Assembly (NCBI GenBank): GCA_024684815.1
Contig: JAIKWL010000018.1
Span: forward strand, 29,233-93,232
Direction: 5' to 3'
From: Saccharofermentans sp.
GTDB taxonomy: Bacteria > Bacillota > Clostridia > Saccharofermentanales > Saccharofermentanaceae
DNA length: 64,000 nucleotides
Numbering within the stretch: position 1 is the stretch's first letter; each line of letters opens with the position of its first letter. This document shows, piece after piece, positions 15,791 to 24,548 of the stretch. The notes beneath the pieces were generated by a model. The model was given only the letters and a program-made list of their open reading frames with translations, did not search any database and was not told the origin of the DNA. The position numbers and the translations under genes are program-made.

Positions 15791-18055
15791 TTATGCTTTT
15801 GTCAGAAGTATCGCAGAGAAAAGTGCACTCGTGCCGAATGATACAGCAATACCGTTCTCACATCTTCCCTCATGGATATCCTGTGCAAGTTTTGCGAACT
15901 GCAGCGATGAAGAAGCTGCTCTGGCTTCACCGAATTCTTTCTTTATGAGTTTGACCTCGATATCATCTCCGAAGATCTTTTTGTAGATATTCATCTCAAA
16001 GTCATCAGTCTCTTTGATACCGTTGCCGAAGCCGTAAATACAGGATATATCTTCAGGCTTCATTCCGGCTTCTTCCAGAACATTATTGAGCACCTTTGTA
16101 AGCGCTGCTTCAGACAATCTTGAATTGTCAGTTCTGTCGCCTGATGTATCCCTTGCCGAAGAGAATCCGGCAATCTTCGCATACCGCTTTGCACCGCGCT
16201 CTGCAGCACTTGAATCCTTCTCGATCACACAGGTGACTGAACCTTCACCGAGGACAGCCCTGCCTTCGCCTGTCAGTCCTGAATCTCGGTATATCTCCTC
16301 ATCAATATCGGTGCATTCGTCAGTTCCCGATGCGAGCATCATGCTCTCATAACCGAACAGGATGGCGCCTGCGGCAGCACATACGCTCTGAAGGCCCGAC
16401 TGGAAACCGTTAGCTATGGTTACGTTATAGCCCTTGATACCGGTTGCAATGCTAAGGTATCCTCCCGCAGCGTTATAGACTGTATTCGGGAAAGCAAAAG
16501 CAGAACCCTTGTCGATTCCGTCTCTGATGATGCCCTTCTGAAAATTGGCGATCTCGGTCATAGGGCCGTCATTCGTTCCTATGCAGATACCGATTATGTT
16601 CTCGTTTTCTTCAGAAACGGTAATTCCAGCATCCTCTAATGCCCTGACACCGCTCAGGAGCTGGAGCTGCGAGAGCCTGTCGAGCTTTCTCAAAAATGCG
16701 GACTTAATACCGTAAGACTTGAAAACATCTGATTCGAGTTTTGTAGTATATGTGTTTGTATTCTCATCGTATTCACCGTTTACGATACCGATACCGGTGA
16801 CATAGAGATCCTGTTTGGGACAAAGAAGATTAAGTTTGTTTGGATCTCTTGCAAATACGATGCTTGCGTTGTTGCCTCCGAACGCGAACGAATTCGACAT
16901 CGCATAATTGACGTCTCTTTCACGCGGTTTGTTGGCAATAAAATCAATGTCTCCGGATTTTTCTTCCAGGATCTTAAGATCCTCGTCCGAATAACCCGTA
17001 GTGGGAGGAAGCTTGCCTTCAGCAAGTGCTTTGACTGTCAGCACTGCCTCAATGGCACCTGCCGCACCTAAACAGTGACCGGTCATGGATTTTGTGGAAC
17101 TTACGGACACATGATCGTTGCCTTCGAACATCGTCTTCAAAGACAGGAATTCTGATTCATCGTTCTTTGCCGTACCGGTGCCGTGCGCATTGACATAATC
17201 GATGTCCGAGAAATCAAGACCCGAGTTCTTGATCGCGCGTCTGATAACACTCATCTGGCCTTCGCCGTCAGGTCTCGGTGCAGTGATGTGATATGCATCC
17301 GAACTTACGCCGGAACCTAATACATCACAGTATATTTTCGCGCCGCGCTTTACAGCGTGCTCGTAGCTCTCGACTACAAGGACGCCCGCGCCTTCGCCTA
17401 ACGTAATACCGTCACTGTGGTTGAACGGGGAGCAGTCAGAGGGCGCAAGTGCCCTCAAAGCATGGAATCCCGAATAAGCAAGTGACGAGAAAGAGTCGCA
17501 TCCGCCCGCAAGGAAGATCTCACCCCTTCCGCCCCTGATCATGTCGATCGCGAGCGCAAGGCTGAGCGTTCCTGCTGCACATGCATTAACGATATTTGCC
17601 GTTATTCCTCCGGCATTATAGAAATCAGCGACATTGCCTGCAATAACAGTAGCAGGCATTGACTTTAGATCTTCGAGGTTGCCCTCTCTTCCGCTGCACT
17701 TTTCTTTATAATATTTTTCGACACAGGCAGCTCCCGCGATACAGCTTCCGAGAATAACACCGATATTGGCTGCTTCCTCGGAATCCATATCGATCCCGGC
17801 ATCAGCCAGTGCTTCTCCGGCTGCTTTTATTCCGAGCGCAGTGGTCCTGTCATATCTTCCGTCTGCAAGCTGCTCATTGGTAAGACCGACTTCAGCGCCC
17901 TTATGGGAATAGCAATCTGAAGTATCAAAACTCTCAACATCTTTGATACCTGACTTGCCGCTAAGCGCTGCTTCAAAACATTCTTCAGTATTGTTTCCGA
18001 TTGCGCTCACGATGCCAAGGCCCGTGATAACGCAACGTCTTTCATTCATCAGCAT
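15791..18055 (-). CDS. fused ketosynthase and ketosynthase-like (chain-length-factor-like) protein
   Basis: This 754-residue protein contains two ketosynthase folds in tandem. The first (about 1-408) is a complete FabF-like enzyme with Cys159 in NACAAG, His291 in NAHGTGTAKND and His327 in STKSMTGHCLGAAG. The second (about 415-754) is a shorter KS fold in which all three positions differ: Phe551 for Cys (GFQSG), Phe676 for the first His (YGFGNG) and Glu710 for the second (KKEFGE). This is the pattern of KS-alpha plus chain length factor in type II polyketide and aryl-polyene systems, where two proteins form a heterodimer; here they are joined. The start overlaps nothing: ATG 18055 follows the ACP stop by 2 nt with GAGGG before it. 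Confidence 0.9.
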   Translation of the reverse strand: MLMNERRCVITGLGIVSAIGNNTEECFEAALSGKSGIKDVESFDTSDCYSHKGAEVGLTNEQLADGRYDRTTALGIKAAGEALADAGIDMDSEEAANIGVILGSCIAGAACVEKYYKEKCSGREGNLEDLKSMPATVIAGNVADFYNAGGITANIVNACAAGTLSLALAIDMIRGGRGEIFLAGGCDSFSSLAYSGFHALRALAPSDCSPFNHSDGITLGEGAGVLVVESYEHAVKRGAKIYCDVLGSGVSSDAYHITAPRPDGEGQMSVIRRAIKNSGLDFSDIDYVNAHGTGTAKNDESEFLSLKTMFEGNDHVSVSSTKSMTGHCLGAAGAIEAVLTVKALAEGKLPPTTGYSDEDLKILEEKSGDIDFIANKPRERDVNYAMSNSFAFGGNNASIVFARDPNKLNLLCPKQDLYVTGIGIVNGEYDENTNTYTTKLESDVFKSYGIKSAFLRKLDRLSQLQLLSGVRALEDAGITVSEENENIIGICIGTNDGPMTEIANFQKGIIRDGIDKGSAFAFPNTVYNAAGGYLSIATGIKGYNVTIANGFQSGLQSVCAAAGAILFGYESMMLASGTDECTDIDEEIYRDSGLTGEGRAVLGEGSVTCVIEKDSSAAERGAKRYAKIAGFSSARDTSGDRTDNSRLSEAALTKVLNNVLEEAGMKPEDISCIYGFGNGIKETDDFEMNIYKKIFGDDIEVKLIKKEFGEARAASSSLQFAKLAQDIHEGRCENGIAVSFGTSALFSAILLTKA

Positions 18056-18057
18056 TA

Positions 18058-18315
18058 TCAGCCCTCTATATGTGATTCAACAAATGCTGTGAGTGTCTCG
18101 ATGGAACGGAAATCCTCTTTTGTGGCGCCTGCGCCGGAAATGTCAACTCCGAAGAGATTCTCGATACCTACGATGATCTCAATGGAATCGATGGAATCAA
18201 GTCCGATATCCTCACCGAAAAGCTCTGAATCGTATTCGAGCTCATCTTCCGGGATCCTGAGTCTTTCTACAAGCATTCCCTTGATCTTCTCGGCAATCTC
18301 ATTATTCATTTCCAA
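18058..18315 (-). CDS. acyl carrier protein
   Basis: This 85-residue acidic helical protein has the phosphopantetheine attachment motif GLDSIDSIE, with Ser41 as the attachment site. Length is normal for an ACP. AGGAGG precedes the ATG. It sits 2 nt before the fused ketosynthase gene, so it is most likely the dedicated carrier of that system. No other ACP is present in the window, and the fab operon at 6-11 kb has none. No phosphopantetheinyl transferase gene is present here. Confidence 0.94.
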   Translation of the reverse strand: MEMNNEIAEKIKGMLVERLRIPEDELEYDSELFGEDIGLDSIDSIEIIVGIENLFGVDISGAGATKEDFRSIETLTAFVESHIEG

Positions 18316-18360
18316 AATTCCTCCTAATTTATAATAAAAGGTAAATTCACACGAATAACC

Positions 18361-18993
18361 TTACACTATGTTGCTCTGTTTTTCCAATGAAACGGAATAA
18401 AAGTGCAAAATCACGTTGAACTTCTTGAGCTGCTTTAAGTACATCCTGCATTTCATCCCCCATGAGGAAACATAGAGGATATCGCCTTCTATGTCAGTTA
18501 CCGTGACCCAGTGATATCCGCACATAGTCTGATGTCCGTTGGGCAGTTCGACCGCAACATTATTGAACGGAGCCGTTATGAGCATGACCACCGGATCGCC
18601 GCCCTCCAGATATTTGGGGATCTTCTCCCACCATCTGAACCTGAAGGGTCTGACCTTAACAGATAAGCCTTCCTTAACGCCGAGCTTTTTTATGCCCCTT
18701 CGAAATCTCCCGGCGCTGACACCGAAGCTTCCCAGGAACTCTTTGCCGAAGAGTTTTCTTGGATCTCTGTTCTTTCCGACGGTGATGGGTCTTATATAGT
18801 CCTTGGCTTCGAAAAATCTCTTGAAGTATTCTTCCCTGGTCATGCCCTTCTCACCCTTAAGGCGCATTACGGCATCCAGACCGGCTATTATTCCGCATCC
18901 GCTGTTAAGGAGCATCGGATCAGGAAGCCACATCTGGCTTCCTCCGAATGATTCCTCACCGTTCTTATCAACTATCTTAGGTGGCAAACTCAT
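18361..18993 (-). CDS. papain-like (peptidase C39-like) cysteine protein of unknown role
   Basis: This 210-residue protein has no signal peptide. A Cys in LLNSGCGIIAGLDA (Cys33) near the N-terminus is followed about 130 residues later by GYHWVTVTDI (His161) and a strand ending YVSSWG. This spacing fits a papain-like fold of the C39 or BtrH type, with the Cys-His pair intact. I do not recognise a characterised member. Its start overlaps the asparaginase stop by 4 nt (ATGA) and it precedes the ACP by 45 nt, so it is an operon member. In butirosin synthesis BtrH, a papain-like protein, moves an acyl chain off an ACP; a similar acyl-transfer or release role here is inference. An amidase or peptidase is the alternative. 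Confidence 0.6.
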   Translation of the reverse strand: MSLPPKIVDKNGEESFGGSQMWLPDPMLLNSGCGIIAGLDAVMRLKGEKGMTREEYFKRFFEAKDYIRPITVGKNRDPRKLFGKEFLGSFGVSAGRFRRGIKKLGVKEGLSVKVRPFRFRWWEKIPKYLEGGDPVVMLITAPFNNVAVELPNGHQTMCGYHWVTVTDIEGDILYVSSWGMKCRMYLKQLKKFNVILHFYSVSLEKQSNIV

Positions 18994-19829
18994 CTTAAAA
19001 GCACCTCCGCCCAGGCTCCCTCAACCGGCATTCCCGTTAATTCAACTGCCCCTGCTTCCCTTAGCCTTCTGCGGCTTTCGTAGACACCGACACCGGAAGG
19101 TACGGGAGCCATATAGCATTTTATTCCTTCCGAAGTCCACTTTCTGACCAGTGGCTCAAGTTCTGAAGATGCCGTTCCTGAATGATTGCAGCAGATAAGC
19201 ACCCTGTCAAAACCTCTATCGGGGATCACCGCACCCGGCACCGAAGGGATGATCAATATGTTATGGAGCACGCCGGTAAAGAAATCCTTATGATCTTTTG
19301 CTTCGGGCATCTGCCCGTCTTTATATTCGTCATATAATCCGCTGATATCGGGTGATACGATAAGATGCGCTTTGTAAAGCTGCCGATCCCCTTTTCTGTT
19401 CCTGAACACTACACCGGACCTGCCTTCTTCAAGAGATCTGACCGCAAAAGCCAGGTTCCCTTCTGCTTCTTCGGGATCAACATCAGGAGATCTCATCGAA
19501 CCCGTGATAACAAACGGGATCTTAAGAACCGGCAGCACCCTTGCGGCAAGCTGCGCAAAAAAAGCACAAGTGTCAGTCCCGTGAGTTATAAGTATTCCGT
19601 CGTATTCCGAAGCATTTGCCTCGTCAATGATCCTTCTTAATGATTCACGGTAGATAAAAGGTGTCGCATCTTCGGAAGAATAAGTCTTGAAATCAGGGAA
19701 AACGAATTCGTGCGAAGGATATTTTTCGAGCAGAAAGTCACGCGCAAATGAAGTCTTTCCGAGCTTTATTGTTCCGGAGTCGTTTGCTGACGAGATCGTC
19801 CCTCCGAGCATCGCGCCTAATATCCTCAT
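18990..19829 (-). CDS. asparaginase-family protein (type I-like)
   Basis: This 279-residue protein has the N-terminal catalytic-Thr motif LGGTISS (Thr11) and the second motif THGTDTCAFFA near residue 87, then ITGSMRSPD. It lacks a signal peptide, so it would be cytoplasmic. ATG 19829 is chosen because it follows GGAAAGG; the frame is open 39 codons further up with no site. The length is somewhat short compared with about 330 residues for bacterial L-asparaginases. It is the first gene of the operon leading to the fused ketosynthase. It may simply hydrolyse asparagine, or may act on an amide product of the pathway (inference). Confidence 0.85.
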   Translation of the reverse strand: MRILGAMLGGTISSANDSGTIKLGKTSFARDFLLEKYPSHEFVFPDFKTYSSEDATPFIYRESLRRIIDEANASEYDGILITHGTDTCAFFAQLAARVLPVLKIPFVITGSMRSPDVDPEEAEGNLAFAVRSLEEGRSGVVFRNRKGDRQLYKAHLIVSPDISGLYDEYKDGQMPEAKDHKDFFTGVLHNILIIPSVPGAVIPDRGFDRVLICCNHSGTASSELEPLVRKWTSEGIKCYMAPVPSGVGVYESRRRLREAGAVELTGMPVEGAWAEVLLR

Positions 19830-19855
19830 TTCCCTTTCCTTCCAAAGCACATTTA

Positions 19856-19870
19856 GAGTAAAATTTACTC
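19856..19870. promoter_or_regulatory. 15-bp palindrome between divergent genes
   Basis: GAGTAAAATTTACTC is a perfect inverted repeat about a single central base. It lies in the 67-nt gap between the asparaginase-led operon (minus) and xthA (plus). TATAAT at 19877-19882 can serve as a -10 for xthA. The palindrome may be an operator for either direction; no regulator is known. Confidence 0.35.
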
Positions 19871-19896
19871 GATAATTATAATTCACGGGGGTCTGT

Positions 19897-20661
19897 ATGA
19901 GAATAGCAAGCTGGAACGTAAACGGAATAAGGGCAGTTGCAACCAAGGGGTTTGCCGAAAGCCTTGAGAAGATAGGCGCTGATGTTATTGGAATTCAGGA
20001 GATAAAAGCCTTAAAGGAACAGTTGGGACCCGAGATCACTGACATTCCCGGATATAAAAGCTGGTTCTATTCCGCAGAGCGTAAGGGTTATTCCGGTACA
20101 GCCCTTTATTCGAAGATCGAACCTCTGAAAGTCGACTTCGGCTTCGGAGTTGAGGAATTCGACCACGAGGGAAGGGTCATCAAGGCAGACTTCGGTGACT
20201 TTGTGCTGTTCAACATTTATTTCCCTAACGGCGGAAGAGGCGATGACTTCGTTAAGTTCAAGCTCAGGTTCTACGACTGCTTCCTCGATCAGGTCGATGA
20301 ACTTAAGGCAAAGGGCAAAGAGGTCATCTGCTGCGGCGACGTAAACACAGCTCATAAAGAGATCGACCTGTCCAATCCAAAAGCGAACTCAAAGATCTCG
20401 GGATTTTTACCCGAGGAAAGAGCATATATGGATAAGTTTATCGAAAGAGGACTTACGGACACTTTCAGGATGCTCCATCCTGAAGATAAGGAATGCTATA
20501 CCTGGTGGTCTTATAAGACTGCCGCAAGAGAGCGTAATGTGGGCTGGAGGATCGATTATTTCTTTACGACATCAGGACTCAATTCCCGCGTAAAGGAATC
20601 AAACATGATGACAGACATTATGGGTTCAGATCACTGCCCTATTTATGTTGATCTGGATTAA
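19897..20661 (+). CDS. xthA: exodeoxyribonuclease III
   Basis: This 254-residue AP endonuclease/exonuclease III cuts DNA at abasic sites in base excision repair. It has the ASWNVNGIRA start, the metal-binding Glu35 in IQEIKA, GDVNTAHKEIDL, WRIDYFF and the C-terminal SDHCPIYVDL with the catalytic His. Length is normal. It is transcribed away from the asparaginase operon, and its last 23 nt overlap the end of the convergent EAL-domain gene. Confidence 0.96.
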   Translation: MRIASWNVNGIRAVATKGFAESLEKIGADVIGIQEIKALKEQLGPEITDIPGYKSWFYSAERKGYSGTALYSKIEPLKVDFGFGVEEFDHEGRVIKADFGDFVLFNIYFPNGGRGDDFVKFKLRFYDCFLDQVDELKAKGKEVICCGDVNTAHKEIDLSNPKANSKISGFLPEERAYMDKFIERGLTDTFRMLHPEDKECYTWWSYKTAARERNVGWRIDYFFTTSGLNSRVKESNMMTDIMGSDHCPIYVDLD

Positions 20662-23600
20662 ACTGGTCGTCGATCAGCATCTTTCCGTTGAGATTAAGGA
20701 ACAATGAGGACGTCGTAATATTCATATCCATCTTGCCAGAATACTTGGGATCTTCGAGAGTCGTTACAACGCTTCCTTCAATACGGCAGTTGGATACCCT
20801 GACTTTAACGGTCGAATCAACTCCTCTGTAGATGCCTGTCTGACCGCCTTCAATGTCGACTTTGACAGCCACATAATCAAGACAGATATTGGAAGGTGCT
20901 GCTGTTCCGGAACCCATAACGGTAATGTCATGAGCTCTTGCCTTTGCAGTAAGGGCAGCACTGTATATGCTTAATTGCAGATTATCACTCTTCTTGGAAC
21001 CGATATGGACTACGTCATTTCCGAAGAAATCCATGCTGACCGAGGAATGCTCGATCATGATATCGCACTTGCCGGTAAATGAACCGATTCCTATAGCCGA
21101 CAGAGCACCGCTCTTGATATCAAGCGCACAATTGCTTATCAGAGGCTCGATATCGCCGTATAAAGAACCGACACCCACACACTGCTGTCCCATAAGGCTA
21201 AGTCTGTATGCGCCTCTTCTTATACTCAAATGTCCTCCGAGGCCGCTTCCGATGGCAACGCCTTTGGTCGCACTTATGGTTATCTCAATAAGCCCGTCCT
21301 GATCGAAAACAATATCCCCGTGGTACGAATCCATATCGTTGCCTATACCGAATGAATCAACATCCGTAACGAATATGGAAAGCCTTCCTTCGCCTTCGAA
21401 CATCAGATTTGATGTCGAAGCAAGTCTGATTCCGCCGTCAATCAATTTGTTCTCGCCGCTGAGCGCAATAACAACATCACAATCTTTTCCGATATCAATG
21501 GCTGCAGGGAATTTCTCGCCGGTAAATGAACAGTTCTCGAGAAGGATCCGGCCCTTATAACCGTCCTCTATGTCAAGTCTGATCCTTGCCTCATCGCCCG
21601 GAACTCCGGAAATAACAATGTCTCTGTGAGTTACCTGTCCTGAAGTAACGCGGATGGTGTTGATACCTTCTTTGGCAAGATGCGAAAGAGATATCCTTGC
21701 TTCCCTTCCTGCGATATATTCTTTTTTTGCACCGTCCATATTCCACTTTTTGCTGTGGATCTGGATCTCCGATTTGATCATGGGATCGATATCCTTCAGG
21801 ATCACCTCGGACGGTCTTGCCGTGTAATAACCCTGGATAAGGTCTATTCCGAGCCTTATAACTGTGGCGATCTCTTCGGCAGTCTCTATTCCTTCTGCAA
21901 GCGCCATAATGTTGTTATCGTGTGAGAACTCGATAATGTCCTTAACAAAGTGCTGCTTTTGAGGTGAATCCTGAATGTTGGCCAGAAGCGCTCTGTCGAT
22001 CTTTACATAATTCGGCATATACCTTAGTAGGTTGCTGACATTTGAATATCCGGTTCCGTAGTCATCTACCGCTGTCTCGACTCCAAGCTTCTGGAATTCC
22101 TTCTTCATCTCAAGGAGCACATCGTCATCGATCTCCGACTGTTCAGTAAATTCGACGACGAGCTTCTCAGATGATATTTTCGTCATATCATAGATCTTCT
22201 TGAAATCCTTTATGTTCAGAAGCTGACCAGGGATGGAATTGACAAATATCTTGGTCCCGGGCTTAAAGGCTTCATCATTTTCTTTAATGAATTTCAGGAC
22301 ATTGCTGAAAGTCGCATACTCGACGTCGTAAAGCCTTCCGAACAGTTCGGCATACTTTATGACAAGCAGCGGCTGGATTATAGGAGATGTCTCAGTCCTC
22401 ATTAATGCCTCATAGGCAAAGATCTCACCTGTGTGAGCATCGACGATCGGCTGGAAGTGATAATTGATCCTGTTATCATCCAATATGTTATTAACGATCC
22501 TGGCTTCCTTGATCTGATCGTCGTTTAATCCGTCAGCATCAAGCTTTTGCAGGCTTGTCTTCTGTCCGTTCTTTCTCGACAATGCAACATTTACGAGATT
22601 CTCATAATCTTCACGGTCCCTGGGCTCACCTTCAGCCATCCCGTAGTAAACTTCGATCTTTCTTATGTTGCCTGATAGCGTGTTATTGTATTCTTCGAGC
22701 CTTCTGTTGATCTCTTTTATCCTCTTGTCCAGAACCTGAAGAGTATCGGCATTCCTGATGACCTCTAATGCTACCATCTCACCGTTGCCCATGCAGTAAA
22801 CTCGGCCTTTGGTGAACACATCACACATCAGACGGCCGACCGCGATTATCGCATTATCTCCTGCGATCCTTCCGTCCTCATTATTGATCCTTGAAAGATT
22901 CTTTATGTCGACCGCAAGAGCTCCCACCTTTTCGCCTCCGACAAGAGGATCCATCCTGACGATATCTTCAGCCTGTCTTAAGAAACCGTTATAGTTATAG
23001 ATACCTGTGAGAGGATCTCTGATAAGACTTGCTTCAAGCTGTTTATTGATGCTCAGAAGTTCATCATATCTTCTGAAGTTCTCCAGTCCTCTCATTATGC
23101 TGTGAAGCCAGAAACGGTAGGATCTCTTATAAGATCCGGGTTTGGTAAATGAGAGAACGGCATATCCGAAGGTCGAATCCTCGAAATGCAGCGGAGTAAA
23201 GAAAAACGCCTCCGGCTTATCCCTTTCCGCTTCAAGTCTTGGTATAAGTATGTTCCTGTCAAAGAAAACATCGGAACTCATTCTGTCACAGTTAAGGTGT
23301 TCGGGACGGCATGCAATAACATGCATCATCTTTTTGGAGAAGTATCTGTCCGTCTCAGTCAGTTTTTCAACAGAAAGCCTTGAATCCTCTATGCTTCCGG
23401 ACATCTTCTTGGCCATCTGCTGCCAGTTGTCATTAAGACAGAGACTGAAGCTCTCAAATTCCCTTATCTGGAAAACATAAGAGAATACTGTCCTGCAAAG
23501 TCCGTCAAAATCGTTCTGGATGACAAGATCCTCATCGAGATGGTTAAACGATGAAAAGACACTGTTGTGTGATGTATCGGTCGGCCATACCTTGCGGTAT

Positions 23601-24490
23601 TTCATGTCGATCTCGTTAATGCTCTTGGTACAGCCGCAAGAACTCCCCTGGAAGAAATCGCCAAGGACCTCAAACGGGCTTATATCCTCGCCATTCATCA
23701 ATTCGATAAGATTTTCGATGGTATGTGCTCCCATAGCCTTGGCGGGAAGCTTTATGGAAGTGATCGGCTCAGGTGAGTATCTGCCTTCCTCCATCGAATC
23801 GTAACCAATGACCGCAATATCCTGCGGAATCCTGACTCCGCCTTCGGAAAGTGCCGTGGCAAGACCTATCGCCATGCAGTCATTTGCGCATGCTATCGCC
23901 TGGGGAAGTCTTCCGCCCTTCTTTATAAGACGGTCCCCGAGATTCTCTCCGCTCGTATACCAGAAATCACCGTAGAACACTCTTTCCTTGCCGACAGGAA
24001 GATTATGCTCGGACATGGCATCGATAAAACCCTGAAGTCTCTGGCGTGAATATTTATGCCAGGCCTTGCCTGTGAGATATGCGATATCTGTAAACCCGTG
24101 ATCCTCTATAAGATGCGTGACGAGCTTTTTTGCATTCTCATAATGGTTCGGGAAAATGGACGGAAAATACCTGCTGTCCTTATCAACAAATATTACCGGG
24201 CACTTGCAGCGGTCATGTATGATCTCCTCTATGCTGTCCGCTAGTCCGGGCGACTGAAGTGTATCTCCCATAACGGCGATCGCATCAAACTTTTCATAAG
24301 GAACAAGCGAAAAGACTGATGTCTCGCCTATCTCTCTTACCCTGCTGTTTTGATATTTAAGATAGCTTGCGAAAACAACGACATCCATGTCGTTTTCAAA
24401 AGCCCTGCCGGTAAAACCCTCAACAAACTGAGACTGATAATATTCATCAGCCTGTCCCATAAGCAAAGCTATTCTTTTACGTCCAGCCAT
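20639..24490 (-). CDS. LacI-type sensor / GGDEF-EAL protein with C-terminal beta-repeat domain
   Basis: This 1283-residue protein appears cytoplasmic: no signal peptide or membrane segment is seen. Residues about 8-285 form a periplasmic-binding-protein-like sensor domain of LacI/GalR type without a DNA-binding helix-turn-helix, ending with SSCGC. A linker of about 180 residues follows. A GGDEF fold (about 490-645) has a degenerate active loop (GNGEM), so it should not make c-di-GMP. The EAL domain (about 665-910) keeps YEALMR (Glu about 694), VEFTEQ, DDYGTG, KIDR, AEGIE and QGYY, so phosphodiesterase activity is plausible. Residues about 950-1283 are Gly/Ser-rich beta repeats resembling a right-handed beta-helix or carbohydrate-binding fold. 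It may link a sugar signal to c-di-GMP breakdown (inference). ATG 24490 has AAGGGG before it. Confidence 0.9.
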   Translation of the reverse strand: MAGRKRIALLMGQADEYYQSQFVEGFTGRAFENDMDVVVFASYLKYQNSRVREIGETSVFSLVPYEKFDAIAVMGDTLQSPGLADSIEEIIHDRCKCPVIFVDKDSRYFPSIFPNHYENAKKLVTHLIEDHGFTDIAYLTGKAWHKYSRQRLQGFIDAMSEHNLPVGKERVFYGDFWYTSGENLGDRLIKKGGRLPQAIACANDCMAIGLATALSEGGVRIPQDIAVIGYDSMEEGRYSPEPITSIKLPAKAMGAHTIENLIELMNGEDISPFEVLGDFFQGSSCGCTKSINEIDMKYRKVWPTDTSHNSVFSSFNHLDEDLVIQNDFDGLCRTVFSYVFQIREFESFSLCLNDNWQQMAKKMSGSIEDSRLSVEKLTETDRYFSKKMMHVIACRPEHLNCDRMSSDVFFDRNILIPRLEAERDKPEAFFFTPLHFEDSTFGYAVLSFTKPGSYKRSYRFWLHSIMRGLENFRRYDELLSINKQLEASLIRDPLTGIYNYNGFLRQAEDIVRMDPLVGGEKVGALAVDIKNLSRINNEDGRIAGDNAIIAVGRLMCDVFTKGRVYCMGNGEMVALEVIRNADTLQVLDKRIKEINRRLEEYNNTLSGNIRKIEVYYGMAEGEPRDREDYENLVNVALSRKNGQKTSLQKLDADGLNDDQIKEARIVNNILDDNRINYHFQPIVDAHTGEIFAYEALMRTETSPIIQPLLVIKYAELFGRLYDVEYATFSNVLKFIKENDEAFKPGTKIFVNSIPGQLLNIKDFKKIYDMTKISSEKLVVEFTEQSEIDDDVLLEMKKEFQKLGVETAVDDYGTGYSNVSNLLRYMPNYVKIDRALLANIQDSPQKQHFVKDIIEFSHDNNIMALAEGIETAEEIATVIRLGIDLIQGYYTARPSEVILKDIDPMIKSEIQIHSKKWNMDGAKKEYIAGREARISLSHLAKEGINTIRVTSGQVTHRDIVISGVPGDEARIRLDIEDGYKGRILLENCSFTGEKFPAAIDIGKDCDVVIALSGENKLIDGGIRLASTSNLMFEGEGRLSIFVTDVDSFGIGNDMDSYHGDIVFDQDGLIEITISATKGVAIGSGLGGHLSIRRGAYRLSLMGQQCVGVGSLYGDIEPLISNCALDIKSGALSAIGIGSFTGKCDIMIEHSSVSMDFFGNDVVHIGSKKSDNLQLSIYSAALTAKARAHDITVMGSGTAAPSNICLDYVAVKVDIEGGQTGIYRGVDSTVKVRVSNCRIEGSVVTTLEDPKYSGKMDMNITTSSLFLNLNGKMLIDDQFNPDQHK

Positions 24491-24548
24491 CAAAAGCCCC
24501 TTACCGTTAACCGATGCTCAATACATCTATAGCGGTCTATATATCTGT

